DNA of 64,000 bases from assembly GCA_916048095.2 (NCBI GenBank), contig OU696578.1, positions 6,300,287 through 6,364,286 of the forward strand, written 5' to 3'. Of this stretch, positions 11,179 to 23,616 are shown piece by piece (the stretch's first letter is position 1; every line of letters starts with the position of its first letter). The position numbers were made by a program, and so were the translations under genes. The notes beneath the pieces were generated by a model that made no database searches, was not told the DNA's origin, and worked only from the letters and a program-made list of their open reading frames with translations. The DNA is from Sacculina carcini. Lineage: Eukaryota; Arthropoda; Thecostraca; Sacculinidae.

Positions 11179-11372
11179 TTAATTGTACACTCGTGCTTGC
11201 GCACTATATATACCACATATAAACCATCTCTCTTGAACATCTACAATGGCCGGACCGCGTAAGACTCTGCTCGAACCCCGAGGACCTCGGTTCGAATCCC
11301 AGCCAGGTAATAACTTTCTTCACTCAACACTAAACTCTACACACAAATAATCGAAATAAATTGGATGAATTA
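11179..11372 (+). repeat. cassette 14, full
   Basis: 484-bp uninterrupted tract. Confidence 0.85.
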
Positions 11373-11856
11373 AAAAAAATAAAGAAAATAAAGAAAATAA
11401 AGAAAATAAAGAAAATAAAGAAAATAAAGAAAATAAAGAAAATAAAGAAAATAAAGAAAATAAAGAAAATAAAGAAAATAAAGAAAATAAAGAAAATAAA
11501 GAAAATAAAGAAAATAAAGAAAATAAAGAAAATAAAGAAAATAAAGAAAATAAAGAAAATAAAGAAAATAAAGAAAATAAAGAAAATAAAGAAAATAAAG
11601 AAAATAAAGAAAATAAAGAAAATAAAGAAAATAAAGAAAATAAAGAAAATAAAGAAAATAAAGAAAATAAAGAAAATAAAGAAAATAAAGAAAATAAAGA
11701 AAATAAAGAAAATAAAGAAAATAAAGAAAATAAAGAAAATAAAGAAAATAAAGAAAATAAAGAAAATAAAGAAAATAAAGAAAATAAAGAAAATAAAGAA
11801 AATAAAGAAAATAAAGAAAATAAAGAAAATAAAGAAAATAAAGAAAATAAAGAAAA

Positions 11857-12050
11857 TTAATTGTACACTCGTGCTTGCGCACTATATATACCACATATAA
11901 ACCATCTCTCTTGAGCATCTACAATGGCCGGACCGCGTAAGACTCTGCTCGAACCCCGAGGACCTCGGTTCGAATCCCAGCCAGGTAATAACTTTCTTCA
12001 CTCAACACTAAACTCTACACACAAATAATCGAAATAAATTGGATGAATTA
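11857..12050 (+). repeat. cassette 15, full
   Basis: GAGCAT allele. 187-bp tract. Confidence 0.85.
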
Positions 12051-12237
12051 AAGAAAATAAAGAAAATAAAGAAAATAAAGAAAATAAAGAAAATAAAGAA
12101 AATAAAGAAAATAAAGAAAATAAAGAAAATAAAGAAAATAAAGAAAATAAAGAAAATAAAGAAAATAAAGAAAATAAAGAAAATAAAGAAAATAAAGAAA
12201 ATAAAGAAAATAAAGAAAATAAAGAAAATAAAGAAAA

Positions 12238-12431
12238 TTAATTGTACACTCGTGCTTGCGCACTATATATACCACATATAAACCATCTCTCTTGAACATC
12301 TACAATGGCCGGACCGCGTAAGACTCTGCTCGAACCCCGAGGACCTCGGTTCGAATCCCAGCCAGGTAATAACTTTCTTCACTCAACACTAAACTCTACA
12401 CACAAATAATCGAAATAAATTGGATGAATTA
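12238..12431 (+). repeat. cassette 16, full
   Basis: 448-bp uninterrupted tract. Confidence 0.85.
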
Positions 12432-12879
12432 AAAAAAATAAAGAAAATAAAGAAAATAAAGAAAATAAAGAAAATAAAGAAAATAAAGAAAATAAAGAAA
12501 ATAAAGAAAATAAAGAAAATAAAGAAAATAAAGAAAATAAAGAAAATAAAGAAAATAAAGAAAATAAAGAAAATAAAGAAAATAAAGAAAATAAAGAAAA
12601 TAAAGAAAATAAAGAAAATAAAGAAAATAAAGAAAATAAAGAAAATAAAGAAAATAAAGAAAATAAAGAAAATAAAGAAAATAAAGAAAATAAAGAAAAT
12701 AAAGAAAATAAAGAAAATAAAGAAAATAAAGAAAATAAAGAAAATAAAGAAAATAAAGAAAATAAAGAAAATAAAGAAAATAAAGAAAATAAAGAAAATA
12801 AAGAAAATAAAGAAAATAAAGAAAATAAAGAAAATAAAGAAAATAAAGAAAATAAAGAAAATAAAGAAAATAAAGAAAA

Positions 12880-13073
12880 TTAATTGTACACTCGTGCTTG
12901 CGCACTATATATACCACATATAAACCATCTCTCTTGAGCATCTACAATGGCCGGACCGCGTAAGACTCTGCTCGAACCCCGAGGACCTCGGTTCGAATCC
13001 CAGCCAGGTAATAACTTTCTTCACTCAACACTAAACTCTACACACAAATAATCGAAATAAATTGGATGAATTA
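12880..13073 (+). repeat. cassette 17, full
   Basis: GAGCAT allele. 178-bp tract. Cassettes 14-15 and 16-17 are a tandem pair of the same two-cassette type. Confidence 0.85.
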
Positions 13074-13251
13074 AAGAAAATAAAGAAAATAAAGAAAATA
13101 AAGAAAATAAAGAAAATAAAGAAAATAAAGAAAATAAAGAAAATAAAGAAAATAAAGAAAATAAAGAAAATAAAGAAAATAAAGAAAATAAAGAAAATAA
13201 AGAAAATAAAGAAAATAAAGAAAATAAAGAAAATAAAGAAAATAAAGAAAA

Positions 13252-13445
13252 TTAATTGTACACTCGTGCTTGCGCACTATATATACCACATATAAACCAT
13301 CTCTCTTGAACATCTACAATGGCCGGACCGCGTAAGACTCTGCTCGAACCCCGAGGACCTCGGTTCGAATCCCAGCCAGGTAATAACTTTCTTCACTCAA
13401 CACTAAACTCTACACACAAATAATCGAAATAAATTGGATGAATTA
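13252..13445 (+). repeat. cassette 18, full
   Basis: 259-bp tract opening AATTAAG with AATCAAG at 13472, as after cassette 2. Opens the second copy of higher-order repeat A. Confidence 0.85.
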
Positions 13446-13704
13446 AAAAAAATTAAGAAAATAAAGAAAATCAAGAAAATAAAGAAAATAAAGAAAATAA
13501 AGAAAATAAAGAAAATAAAGAAAATAAAGAAAATAAAGAAAATAAAGAAAATAAAGAAAATAAAGAAAATAAAGAAAATAAAGAAAATAAAGAAAATAAA
13601 GAAAATAAAGAAAATAAAGAAAATAAAGAAAATAAAGAAAATAAAGAAAATAAAGAAAATAAAGAAAATAAAGAAAATAAAGAAAATAAAGAAAATAAAG
13701 AAAA

Positions 13705-13898
13705 TTAATTGTACACTCGTGCTTGCGCACTATATATACCACATATAAACCATCTCTCTTGAACATCTACAATGGCCGGACCGCGTAAGACTCTGCTCGA
13801 ACCCCGAGGACCTCGGTTCGAATCCCAGCCAGGTAATAACTTTCTTCACTCAACACTAAACTCAACACACAAATAATCGAAATAAATTGGATGAATTA
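13705..13898 (+). repeat. cassette 19, full
   Basis: AAACTCAAC allele. The 430-bp tract opens AATTAAG, has AATGAAAAT near 14062, then six AAACAAAAT units (about 14206-14258). It looks like the tracts of cassettes 4 and 5 joined after complete loss of the truncated cassette between them. Confidence 0.85.
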
Positions 13899-14328
13899 AA
13901 AAAAATTAAGAAAATAAAGAAAATAAAGAAAATAAAGAAAATAAAGAAAATAAAGAAAATAAAGAAAATAAAGAAAATAAAGAAAATAAAGAAAATAAAG
14001 AAAATAAAGAAAATAAAGAAAATAAAGAAAATAAAGAAAATAAAGAAAATAAAGAAAATAATGAAAATAAAGAAAATAAAGAAAATAAAGAAAATAAAGA
14101 AAATAAAGAAAATAAAGAAAATAAAGAAAATAAAGAAAATAAAGAAAATAAAGAAAATAAAGAAAATAAAGAAAATAAAGAAAATAAAGAAAATAAAGAA
14201 AATAAACAAAATAAACAAAATAAACAAAATAAACAAAATAAACAAAATAAACAAAATAAAGAAAATAAAGAAAATAAAGAAAATAAAGAAAATAAAGAAA
14301 ATAAAGAAAATAAAGAAAATAAAGAAAA

Positions 14329-14522
14329 TTAATTGTACACTCGTGCTTGCGCACTATATATACCACATATAAACCATCTCTCTTGAACATCTACAATGGC
14401 CGGACCGCGTAAGACTCTGCTCGAACCCCGAGGACCTCGGTTCGAATCCCAGCCAGGTAATAACTTTCTTCACTCAACACTAAACTCTACACACAAATAA
14501 TCGAAATAAATTGGATGAATTA
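14329..14522 (+). repeat. cassette 20, full
   Basis: 223-bp uninterrupted tract. Confidence 0.85.
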
Positions 14523-14745
14523 AAGAAAATAAAGAAAATAAAGAAAATAAAGAAAATAAAGAAAATAAAGAAAATAAAGAAAATAAAGAAAATAAAGAAA
14601 ATAAAGAAAATAAAGAAAATAAAGAAAATAAAGAAAATAAAGAAAATAAAGAAAATAAAGAAAATAAAGAAAATAAAGAAAATAAAGAAAATAAAGAAAA
14701 TAAAGAAAATAAAGAAAATAAAGAAAATAAAGAAAATAAAGAAAA

Positions 14746-14939
14746 TTAATTGTACACTCGTGCTTGCGCACTATATATACCACATATAAACCATCTCTCT
14801 TGAACATCTACAATGGCCGGACCGCGTAAGACTCTGCTCGAACCCCGAGGACCTCGGTTCGAATCCCAGCCAGGTAATAACTTTCTTCACTCAACACTAA
14901 ACTCTACACACAAATAATCGAAATAAATTGGATGAATTA
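14746..14939 (+). repeat. cassette 21, full
   Basis: Missing-A mark. 600-bp tract with AATGAAAAT near 14967. Confidence 0.85.
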
Positions 14940-15539
14940 AAAAAATAAAGAAAATAAAGAAAATAATGAAAATAAAGAAAATAAAGAAAATAAAGAAAAT
15001 AAAGAAAATAAAGAAAATAAAGAAAATAAAGAAAATAAAGAAAATAAAGAAAATAAAGAAAATAAAGAAAATAAAGAAAATAAAGAAAATAAAGAAAATA
15101 AAGAAAATAAAGAAAATAAAGAAAATAAAGAAAATAAAGAAAATAAAGAAAATAAAGAAAATAAAGAAAATAAAGAAAATAAAGAAAATAAAGAAAATAA
15201 AGAAAATAAAGAAAATAAAGAAAATAAAGAAAATAAAGAAAATAAAGAAAATAAAGAAAATAAAGAAAATAAAGAAAATAAAGAAAATAAAGAAAATAAA
15301 GAAAATAAAGAAAATAAAGAAAATAAAGAAAATAAAGAAAATAAAGAAAATAAAGAAAATAAAGAAAATAAAGAAAATAAAGAAAATAAAGAAAATAAAG
15401 AAAATAAAGAAAATAAAGAAAATAAAGAAAATAAAGAAAATAAAGAAAATAAAGAAAATAAAGAAAATAAAGAAAATAAAGAAAATAAAGAAAATAAAGA
15501 AAATAAAGAAAATAAAGAAAATAAAGAAAATAAAGAAAA

Positions 15540-15733
15540 TTAATTGTACACTCGTGCTTGCGCACTATATATACCACATATAAACCATCTCTCTTGAACA
15601 TCTACAATGGCCGGACCGCGTAAGACTCTGCTCGAACCCCGAGGACCTCGGTTCGAATCCCAGCCAGGTAATAACTTTCTTCACTCAACACTAAACTCTA
15701 CACACAAATAATCGAAATAAATTGGATGAATTA
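15540..15733 (+). repeat. cassette 22, full
   Basis: 241-bp tract with one AAAGAAAAA unit near 15768. Confidence 0.85.
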
Positions 15734-15974
15734 AAAAAAATAAAGAAAATAAAGAAAATAAAGAAAAAAAAGAAAATAAAGAAAATAAAGAAAATAAAGA
15801 AAATAAAGAAAATAAAGAAAATAAAGAAAATAAAGAAAATAAAGAAAATAAAGAAAATAAAGAAAATAAAGAAAATAAAGAAAATAAAGAAAATAAAGAA
15901 AATAAAGAAAATAAAGAAAATAAAGAAAATAAAGAAAATAAAGAAAATAAAGAAAATAAAGAAAATAAAGAAAA

Positions 15975-16168
15975 TTAATTGTACACTCGTGCTTGCGCAC
16001 TATATATACCACATATAAACCATCTCTCTTGAGCATCTACAATGGCCGGACCGCGTAAGACTCTGCTCGAACCCCGAGGACCTCGGTTCGAATCCCAGCC
16101 AGGTAATAACTTTCTTCACTCAACACTAAACTCTACACACAAAGAATCGAAATAAATTGGATGAATTA
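15975..16168 (+). repeat. cassette 23, full
   Basis: GAGCAT and AAAGAATCG alleles, like cassette 9. 214-bp tract. Confidence 0.85.
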
Positions 16169-16382
16169 AAGAAAATAAAGAAAATAAAGAAAATAAAGAA
16201 AATAAAGAAAATAAAGAAAATAAAGAAAATAAAGAAAATAAAGAAAATAAAGAAAATAAAGAAAATAAAGAAAATAAAGAAAATAAAGAAAATAAAGAAA
16301 ATAAAGAAAATAAAGAAAATAAAGAAAATAAAGAAAATAAAGAAAATAAAGAAAATAAAGAAAATAAAGAAAATAAAGAAAA

Positions 16383-16576
16383 TTAATTGTACACTCGTGC
16401 TTGCGCACTATATATACCACATATAAACCATCTCTCTTGAACATCTACAATGGCCGGACCGCGTAAGACTCTGCTCGAACCCCGAGGACCTCGGTTCGAA
16501 TCCCAGCCAGGTAATAACTTTCTTCACTCAACACTAAACTCTACACACAAATAATCGAAATAAATTGGATGAATTA
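16383..16576 (+). repeat. cassette 24, full
   Basis: 361-bp tract with one AATAAAT near 16678, ending in a truncated cassette. Confidence 0.85.
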
Positions 16577-16937
16577 AAAAAAATAAAGAAAATAAAGAAA
16601 ATAAAGAAAATAAAGAAAATAAAGAAAATAAAGAAAATAAAGAAAATAAAGAAAATAAAGAAAATAAAGAAAATAAATAAAATAAAGAAAATAAAGAAAA
16701 TAAAGAAAATAAAGAAAATAAAGAAAATAAAGAAAATAAAGAAAATAAAGAAAATAAAGAAAATAAAGAAAATAAAGAAAATAAAGAAAATAAAGAAAAT
16801 AAAGAAAATAAAGAAAATAAAGAAAATAAAGAAAATAAAGAAAATAAAGAAAATAAAGAAAATAAAGAAAATAAAGAAAATAAAGAAAATAAAGAAAATA
16901 AAGAAAATAAAGAAAATAAAGAAAATAAAGAAAATAA

Positions 16938-17034
16938 CCCCGAGGACCTCGGTTCGAATCCCAGCCAGGTAATAACTTTCTTCACTCAACACTAAACTCT
17001 ACACACAAATAATCGAAATAAATTGGATGAATTA
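16938..17034 (+). repeat. cassette 25, 5'-truncated
   Basis: CCCCGAGG breakpoint. 268-bp tract, the same length as after cassette 11. Confidence 0.85.
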
Positions 17035-17302
17035 AAGAAAATAAAGAAAATAAAGAAAATAAAGAAAATAAAGAAAATAAAGAAAATAAAGAAAATAAAG
17101 AAAATAAAGAAAATAAAGAAAATAAAGAAAATAAAGAAAATAAAGAAAATAAAGAAAATAAAGAAAATAAAGAAAATAAAGAAAATAAAGAAAATAAAGA
17201 AAATAAAGAAAATAAAGAAAATAAAGAAAATAAAGAAAATAAAGAAAATAAAGAAAATAAAGAAAATAAAGAAAATAAAGAAAATAAAGAAAATAAAGAA
17301 AA

Positions 17303-17496
17303 TTAATTGTACACTCGTGCTTGCGCACTAAATATACCACATATAAACCAACTCTCTTGAACATCTACAATGGCCGGACCGCGTAAGACTCTGCTCGAAC
17401 CCCGAGGACCTCGGTTCGAATCCCAGCCAGGTAATAACTTTCTTCACTCAACACTAAACTCTACACACAAATAATCGAAATAAATTGGATGAATTA
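17303..17496 (+). repeat. cassette 26, full
   Basis: CCAACTC allele. The TATA element is altered to TAAATATA. 331-bp tract with an A run at 17517-17530 and two AAAGGAAAT units. Confidence 0.85.
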
Positions 17497-17827
17497 AAAA
17501 AAATAAAGAAAATAAAGAAAAAAAAAAAAATAAAGAAAATAAAGGAAATAAAGAAAATAAAGAAAATAAAGAAAATAAAGAAAATAAAGAAAATAAAGAA
17601 AATAAAGGAAATAAAGAAAATAAAGAAAATAAAGAAAATAAAGAAAATAAAGAAAATAAAGAAAATAAAGAAAATAAAGAAAATAAAGAAAATAAAGAAA
17701 ATAAAGAAAATAAAGAAAATAAAGAAAATAAAGAAAATAAAGAAAATAAAGAAAATAAAGAAAATAAAGAAAATAAAGAAAATAAAGAAAATAAAGAAAA
17801 TAAAGAAAATAAAGAAAATAAAGAAAA

Positions 17828-18021
17828 TTTATTGTACACTCGTGCTTGCGCACTATATATACCACATATAAACCAACTCTCTTGAACATCTACAATGGCC
17901 GGACCGCGTAAGACTCTGCTCGAACCCCGAGGACCTCGGTTCGAATCCCAGCCAGGTAATAACTTTCTTCACTCAACACTAAACTCTACACACAAATAAT
18001 CGAAATAAATTGGATGAATTA
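17828..18021 (+). repeat. cassette 27, full
   Basis: CCAACTC allele and AAATTTATTG border. 259-bp tract. Confidence 0.85.
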
Positions 18022-18280
18022 AAGAAAATAAAGAAAATAAAGAAAATAAAGAAAATAAAGAAAATAAAGAAAATAAAGAAAATAAAGAAAATAAAGAAAA
18101 TAAAGAAAATAAAGAAAATAAAGAAAATAAAGAAAATAAAGAAAATAAAGAAAATAAAGAAAATAAAGAAAATAAAGAAAATAAAGAAAATAAAGAAAAT
18201 AAAGAAAATAAAGAAAATAAAGAAAATAAAGAAAATAAAGAAAATAAAGAAAATAAAGAAAATAAAGAAAATAAAGAAAA

Positions 18281-18474
18281 TTAATTGTACACTCGTGCTT
18301 GCGCACTATATATACCACATATAAACCAACTCTCTTGAACATCTACAATGGCCGGACCGCGTAAGACTCTGCTCGAACCCCGAGGACCTCGGTTCGAATC
18401 CCAGCCAGGTAATAACTTTCTTCACTCAACACTAAACTCTACACACAAATAATCGAAATAAATTGGATGAATTA
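18281..18474 (+). repeat. cassette 28, full
   Basis: CCAACTC allele. 340-bp tract with two AAAGGAAAT units, the same length and marks as after cassette 12. Confidence 0.85.
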
Positions 18475-18814
18475 AAAAAAATAAAGAAAATAAAGAAAAT
18501 AAAGAAAATAAAGAAAATAAAGGAAATAAAGAAAATAAAGAAAATAAAGAAAATAAAGAAAATAAAGAAAATAAAGAAAATAAAGGAAATAAAGAAAATA
18601 AAGAAAATAAAGAAAATAAAGAAAATAAAGAAAATAAAGAAAATAAAGAAAATAAAGAAAATAAAGAAAATAAAGAAAATAAAGAAAATAAAGAAAATAA
18701 AGAAAATAAAGAAAATAAAGAAAATAAAGAAAATAAAGAAAATAAAGAAAATAAAGAAAATAAAGAAAATAAAGAAAATAAAGAAAATAAAGAAAATAAA
18801 GAAAATAAAGAAAA

Positions 18815-19008
18815 TTTATTGTACACTCGTGCTTGCGCACTATATATACCACATATAAACCAACTCTCTTGAACATCTACAATGGCCGGACCGCGTAAGA
18901 CTCTGCTCGAACCCCGAGGACCTCGGTTCGAATCCCAGCCAGGTAATAACTTTCTTCACTCAACACTAAACTCTACACACAAATAATCGAAATAAATTGG
19001 ATGAATTA
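18815..19008 (+). repeat. cassette 29, full
   Basis: CCAACTC allele and AAATTTATTG border. 151-bp tract. Confidence 0.85.
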
Positions 19009-19159
19009 AAGAAAATAAAGAAAATAAAGAAAATAAAGAAAATAAAGAAAATAAAGAAAATAAAGAAAATAAAGAAAATAAAGAAAATAAAGAAAATAAA
19101 GAAAATAAAGAAAATAAAGAAAATAAAGAAAATAAAGAAAATAAAGAAAATAAAGAAAA

Positions 19160-19353
19160 TTAATTGTACACTCGTGCTTGCGCACTATATATACCACATA
19201 TAAACCATCTCTCTTGAACATCTACAATGGCCGGACCGCGTAAGACTCTGCTCGAACCCCGAGGACCTCGGTTCGAATCCCAGCCAGGTAATAACTTTCT
19301 TCACTCAACACTAAACTCTACACACAAATAATCGAAATAAATTGGATGAATTA
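19160..19353 (+). repeat. cassette 30, full
   Basis: 493-bp uninterrupted tract, one 9-mer longer than the one after cassette 14. Confidence 0.85.
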
Positions 19354-19846
19354 AAAAAAATAAAGAAAATAAAGAAAATAAAGAAAATAAAGAAAATAAA
19401 GAAAATAAAGAAAATAAAGAAAATAAAGAAAATAAAGAAAATAAAGAAAATAAAGAAAATAAAGAAAATAAAGAAAATAAAGAAAATAAAGAAAATAAAG
19501 AAAATAAAGAAAATAAAGAAAATAAAGAAAATAAAGAAAATAAAGAAAATAAAGAAAATAAAGAAAATAAAGAAAATAAAGAAAATAAAGAAAATAAAGA
19601 AAATAAAGAAAATAAAGAAAATAAAGAAAATAAAGAAAATAAAGAAAATAAAGAAAATAAAGAAAATAAAGAAAATAAAGAAAATAAAGAAAATAAAGAA
19701 AATAAAGAAAATAAAGAAAATAAAGAAAATAAAGAAAATAAAGAAAATAAAGAAAATAAAGAAAATAAAGAAAATAAAGAAAATAAAGAAAATAAAGAAA
19801 ATAAAGAAAATAAAGAAAATAAAGAAAATAAAGAAAATAAAGAAAA

Positions 19847-20040
19847 TTAATTGTACACTCGTGCTTGCGCACTATATATACCACATATAAACCATCTCTC
19901 TTGAGCATCTACAATGGCCGGACCGCGTAAGACTCTGCTCGAACCCCGAGGACCTCGGTTCGAATCCCAGCCAGGTAATAACTTTCTTCACTCAACACTA
20001 AACTCTACACACAAATAATCGAAATAAATTGGATGAATTA
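19847..20040 (+). repeat. cassette 31, full
   Basis: GAGCAT allele. 232-bp tract with AATGAAAAT near 20096. Confidence 0.85.
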
Positions 20041-20272
20041 AAGAAAATAAAGAAAATAAAGAAAATAAAGAAAATAAAGAAAATAAAGAAAATAATGAAA
20101 ATAAAGAAAATAAAGAAAATAAAGAAAATAAAGAAAATAAAGAAAATAAAGAAAATAAAGAAAATAAAGAAAATAAAGAAAATAAAGAAAATAAAGAAAA
20201 TAAAGAAAATAAAGAAAATAAAGAAAATAAAGAAAATAAAGAAAATAAAGAAAATAAAGAAAATAAAGAAAA

Positions 20273-20466
20273 TTAATTGTACACTCGTGCTTGCGCACTA
20301 TATATACCACATATAAACCATCTCTCTTGAACATCTACAATGGCCGGACCGCGTAAGACTCTGCTCGAACCCCGAGGACCTCGGTTCGAATCCCAGCCAG
20401 GTAATAACTTTCTTCACTCAACACTAAACTCTACACACAAATAATCGAAATAAATTGGATGAATTA
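20273..20466 (+). repeat. cassette 32, full
   Basis: 259-bp tract with AATTAAG and AATCAAG, the same length as after cassette 18. Opens the third copy of higher-order repeat A. Confidence 0.85.
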
Positions 20467-20725
20467 AAAAAAATTAAGAAAATAAAGAAAATCAAGAAAA
20501 TAAAGAAAATAAAGAAAATAAAGAAAATAAAGAAAATAAAGAAAATAAAGAAAATAAAGAAAATAAAGAAAATAAAGAAAATAAAGAAAATAAAGAAAAT
20601 AAAGAAAATAAAGAAAATAAAGAAAATAAAGAAAATAAAGAAAATAAAGAAAATAAAGAAAATAAAGAAAATAAAGAAAATAAAGAAAATAAAGAAAATA
20701 AAGAAAATAAAGAAAATAAAGAAAA

Positions 20726-20919
20726 TTAATTGTACACTCGTGCTTGCGCACTATATATACCACATATAAACCATCTCTCTTGAACATCTACAATGGCCGG
20801 ACCGCGTAAGACTCTGCTCGAACCCCGAGGACCTCGGTTCGAATCCCAGCCAGGTAATAACTTTCTTCACTCAACACTAAACTCAACACACAAATAATCG
20901 AAATAAATTGGATGAATTA
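20726..20919 (+). repeat. cassette 33, full
   Basis: AAACTCAAC allele. 955-bp tract with a single AATATAG near 21505, ending in a truncated cassette. Confidence 0.85.
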
Positions 20920-21874
20920 AAAAAAATAAAGAAAATAAAGAAAATAAAGAAAATAAAGAAAATAAAGAAAATAAAGAAAATAAAGAAAATAAAGAAAATA
21001 AAGAAAATAAAGAAAATAAAGAAAATAAAGAAAATAAAGAAAATAAAGAAAATAAAGAAAATAAAGAAAATAAAGAAAATAAAGAAAATAAAGAAAATAA
21101 AGAAAATAAAGAAAATAAAGAAAATAAAGAAAATAAAGAAAATAAAGAAAATAAAGAAAATAAAGAAAATAAAGAAAATAAAGAAAATAAAGAAAATAAA
21201 GAAAATAAAGAAAATAAAGAAAATAAAGAAAATAAAGAAAATAAAGAAAATAAAGAAAATAAAGAAAATAAAGAAAATAAAGAAAATAAAGAAAATAAAG
21301 AAAATAAAGAAAATAAAGAAAATAAAGAAAATAAAGAAAATAAAGAAAATAAAGAAAATAAAGAAAATAAAGAAAATAAAGAAAATAAAGAAAATAAAGA
21401 AAATAAAGAAAATAAAGAAAATAAAGAAAATAAAGAAAATAAAGAAAATAAAGAAAATAAAGAAAATAAAGAAAATAAAGAAAATAAAGAAAATAAAGAA
21501 AATATAGAAAATAAAGAAAATAAAGAAAATAAAGAAAATAAAGAAAATAAAGAAAATAAAGAAAATAAAGAAAATAAAGAAAATAAAGAAAATAAAGAAA
21601 ATAAAGAAAATAAAGAAAATAAAGAAAATAAAGAAAATAAAGAAAATAAAGAAAATAAAGAAAATAAAGAAAATAAAGAAAATAAAGAAAATAAAGAAAA
21701 TAAAGAAAATAAAGAAAATAAAGAAAATAAAGAAAATAAAGAAAATAAAGAAAATAAAGAAAATAAAGAAAATAAAGAAAATAAAGAAAATAAAGAAAAT
21801 AAAGAAAATAAAGAAAATAAAGAAAATAAAGAAAATAAAGAAAATAAAGAAAATAAAGAAAATAAAGAAAATAA

Positions 21875-21971
21875 CCCCGAGGACCTCGGTTCGAATCCCA
21901 GCCAGGTAATAACTTTCTTCACTCAACACTAAACTCTACACACAAATAATCGAAATAAATTGGATGAATTA
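21875..21971 (+). repeat. cassette 34, 5'-truncated
   Basis: CCCCGAGG breakpoint. 169-bp tract with six AAACAAAAT units. Confidence 0.85.
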
Positions 21972-22140
21972 AAGAAAATAAAGAAAATAAAGAAAATAAA
22001 GAAAATAAAGAAAATAAACAAAATAAACAAAATAAACAAAATAAACAAAATAAACAAAATAAACAAAATAAAGAAAATAAAGAAAATAAAGAAAATAAAG
22101 AAAATAAAGAAAATAAAGAAAATAAAGAAAATAAAGAAAA

Positions 22141-22334
22141 TTAATTGTACACTCGTGCTTGCGCACTATATATACCACATATAAACCATCTCTCTTGAAC
22201 ATCTACAATGGCCGGACCGCGTAAGACTCTGCTCGAACCCCGAGGACCTCGGTTCGAATCCCAGCCAGGTAATAACTTTCTTCACTCAACACTAAACTCT
22301 ACACACAAAGAATCGAAATAAATTGGATGAATTA
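22141..22334 (+). repeat. cassette 35, full
   Basis: AAAGAATCG allele. 232-bp tract. Confidence 0.85.
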
Positions 22335-22566
22335 AAGAAAATAAAGAAAATAAAGAAAATAAAGAAAATAAAGAAAATAAAGAAAATAAAGAAAATAAAG
22401 AAAATAAAGAAAATAAAGAAAATAAAGAAAATAAAGAAAATAAAGAAAATAAAGAAAATAAAGAAAATAAAGAAAATAAAGAAAATAAAGAAAATAAAGA
22501 AAATAAAGAAAATAAAGAAAATAAAGAAAATAAAGAAAATAAAGAAAATAAAGAAAATAAAGAAAA

Positions 22567-22760
22567 TTAATTGTACACTCGTGCTTGCGCACTATATATA
22601 CCACATATAAACCATCTCTCTTGAACATCTACAATGGCCGGACCGCGTAAGACTCTGCTCGAACCCCGAGGACCTCGGTTCGAATCCCAGCCAGGTAATA
22701 ACTTTCTTCACTCAACACTAAACTCTACACACAAATAATCGAAATAAATTGGATGAATTA
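22567..22760 (+). repeat. cassette 36, full
   Basis: Missing-A mark. 405-bp tract with AATGAAAAT, ending in a truncated cassette. Confidence 0.85.
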
Positions 22761-23165
22761 AAAAAATAAAGAAAATAAAGAAAATAATGAAAATAAAGAA
22801 AATAAAGAAAATAAAGAAAATAAAGAAAATAAAGAAAATAAAGAAAATAAAGAAAATAAAGAAAATAAAGAAAATAAAGAAAATAAAGAAAATAAAGAAA
22901 ATAAAGAAAATAAAGAAAATAAAGAAAATAAAGAAAATAAAGAAAATAAAGAAAATAAAGAAAATAAAGAAAATAAAGAAAATAAAGAAAATAAAGAAAA
23001 TAAAGAAAATAAAGAAAATAAAGAAAATAAAGAAAATAAAGAAAATAAAGAAAATAAAGAAAATAAAGAAAATAAAGAAAATAAAGAAAATAAAGAAAAT
23101 AAAGAAAATAAAGAAAATAAAGAAAATAAAGAAAATAAAGAAAATAAAGAAAATAAAGAAAATAA

Positions 23166-23262
23166 CCCCGAGGACCTCGGTTCGAATCCCAGCCAGGTAA
23201 TAACTTTCTTCACTCAACACTAAACTCTACACACAAATAATCGAAATAAATTGGATGAATTA
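23166..23262 (+). repeat. cassette 37, 5'-truncated
   Basis: CCCCGAGG breakpoint. 160-bp tract with five AAACAAAAT units. Confidence 0.85.
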
Positions 23263-23422
23263 AAGAAAATAAAGAAAATAAAGAAAATAAAGAAAATAAA
23301 CAAAATAAACAAAATAAACAAAATAAACAAAATAAACAAAATAAAGAAAATAAAGAAAATAAAGAAAATAAAGAAAATAAAGAAAATAAAGAAAATAAAG
23401 AAAATAAAGAAAATAAAGAAAA

Positions 23423-23616
23423 TTAATTGTACACTCGTGCTTGCGCACTATATATACCACATATAAACCATCTCTCTTGAACATCTACAATGGCCGGACC
23501 GCGTAAGACTCTGCTCGAACCCCGAGGACCTCGGTTCGAATCCCAGCCAGGTAATAACTTTCTTCACTCAACACTAAACTCTACACACAAATAATCGAAA
23601 TAAATTGGATGAATTA
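23423..23616 (+). repeat. cassette 38, full
   Basis: Missing-A mark. 596-bp tract with AATGAAAAT. Confidence 0.85.

Larger units (their letters stand above)
4928..13251. repeat. higher-order repeat A, copy 1
   Basis: Cassettes 2-17 (8324 bp). Order of marks: AATTAAG/AATCAAG, AAACTCAAC, truncated cassette with AAACAAAAT, AAAGAATCG, AATGAAAAT, GAGCAT+AAAGAATCG, AATAAAT, truncated cassette, CCAACTC with AAAGGAAAT, AAATTTATTG, long tract, GAGCAT. The last long-tract/GAGCAT pair is doubled here. Confidence 0.75.
13252..20272. repeat. higher-order repeat A, copy 2
   Basis: Cassettes 18-31 (7021 bp) repeat the order of copy 1. The first truncated cassette is gone (tracts fused after cassette 19). 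The CCAACTC/AAAGGAAAT plus AAATTTATTG pair is doubled (cassettes 26-27 and 28-29). Confidence 0.75.
20273..22760. repeat. higher-order repeat A, partial copy 3
   Basis: Cassettes 32-36 repeat the opening order (AATTAAG/AATCAAG, AAACTCAAC, truncated with AAACAAAAT, AAAGAATCG, missing-A with AATGAAAAT). The order then passes into a local dimer array. Confidence 0.7.
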
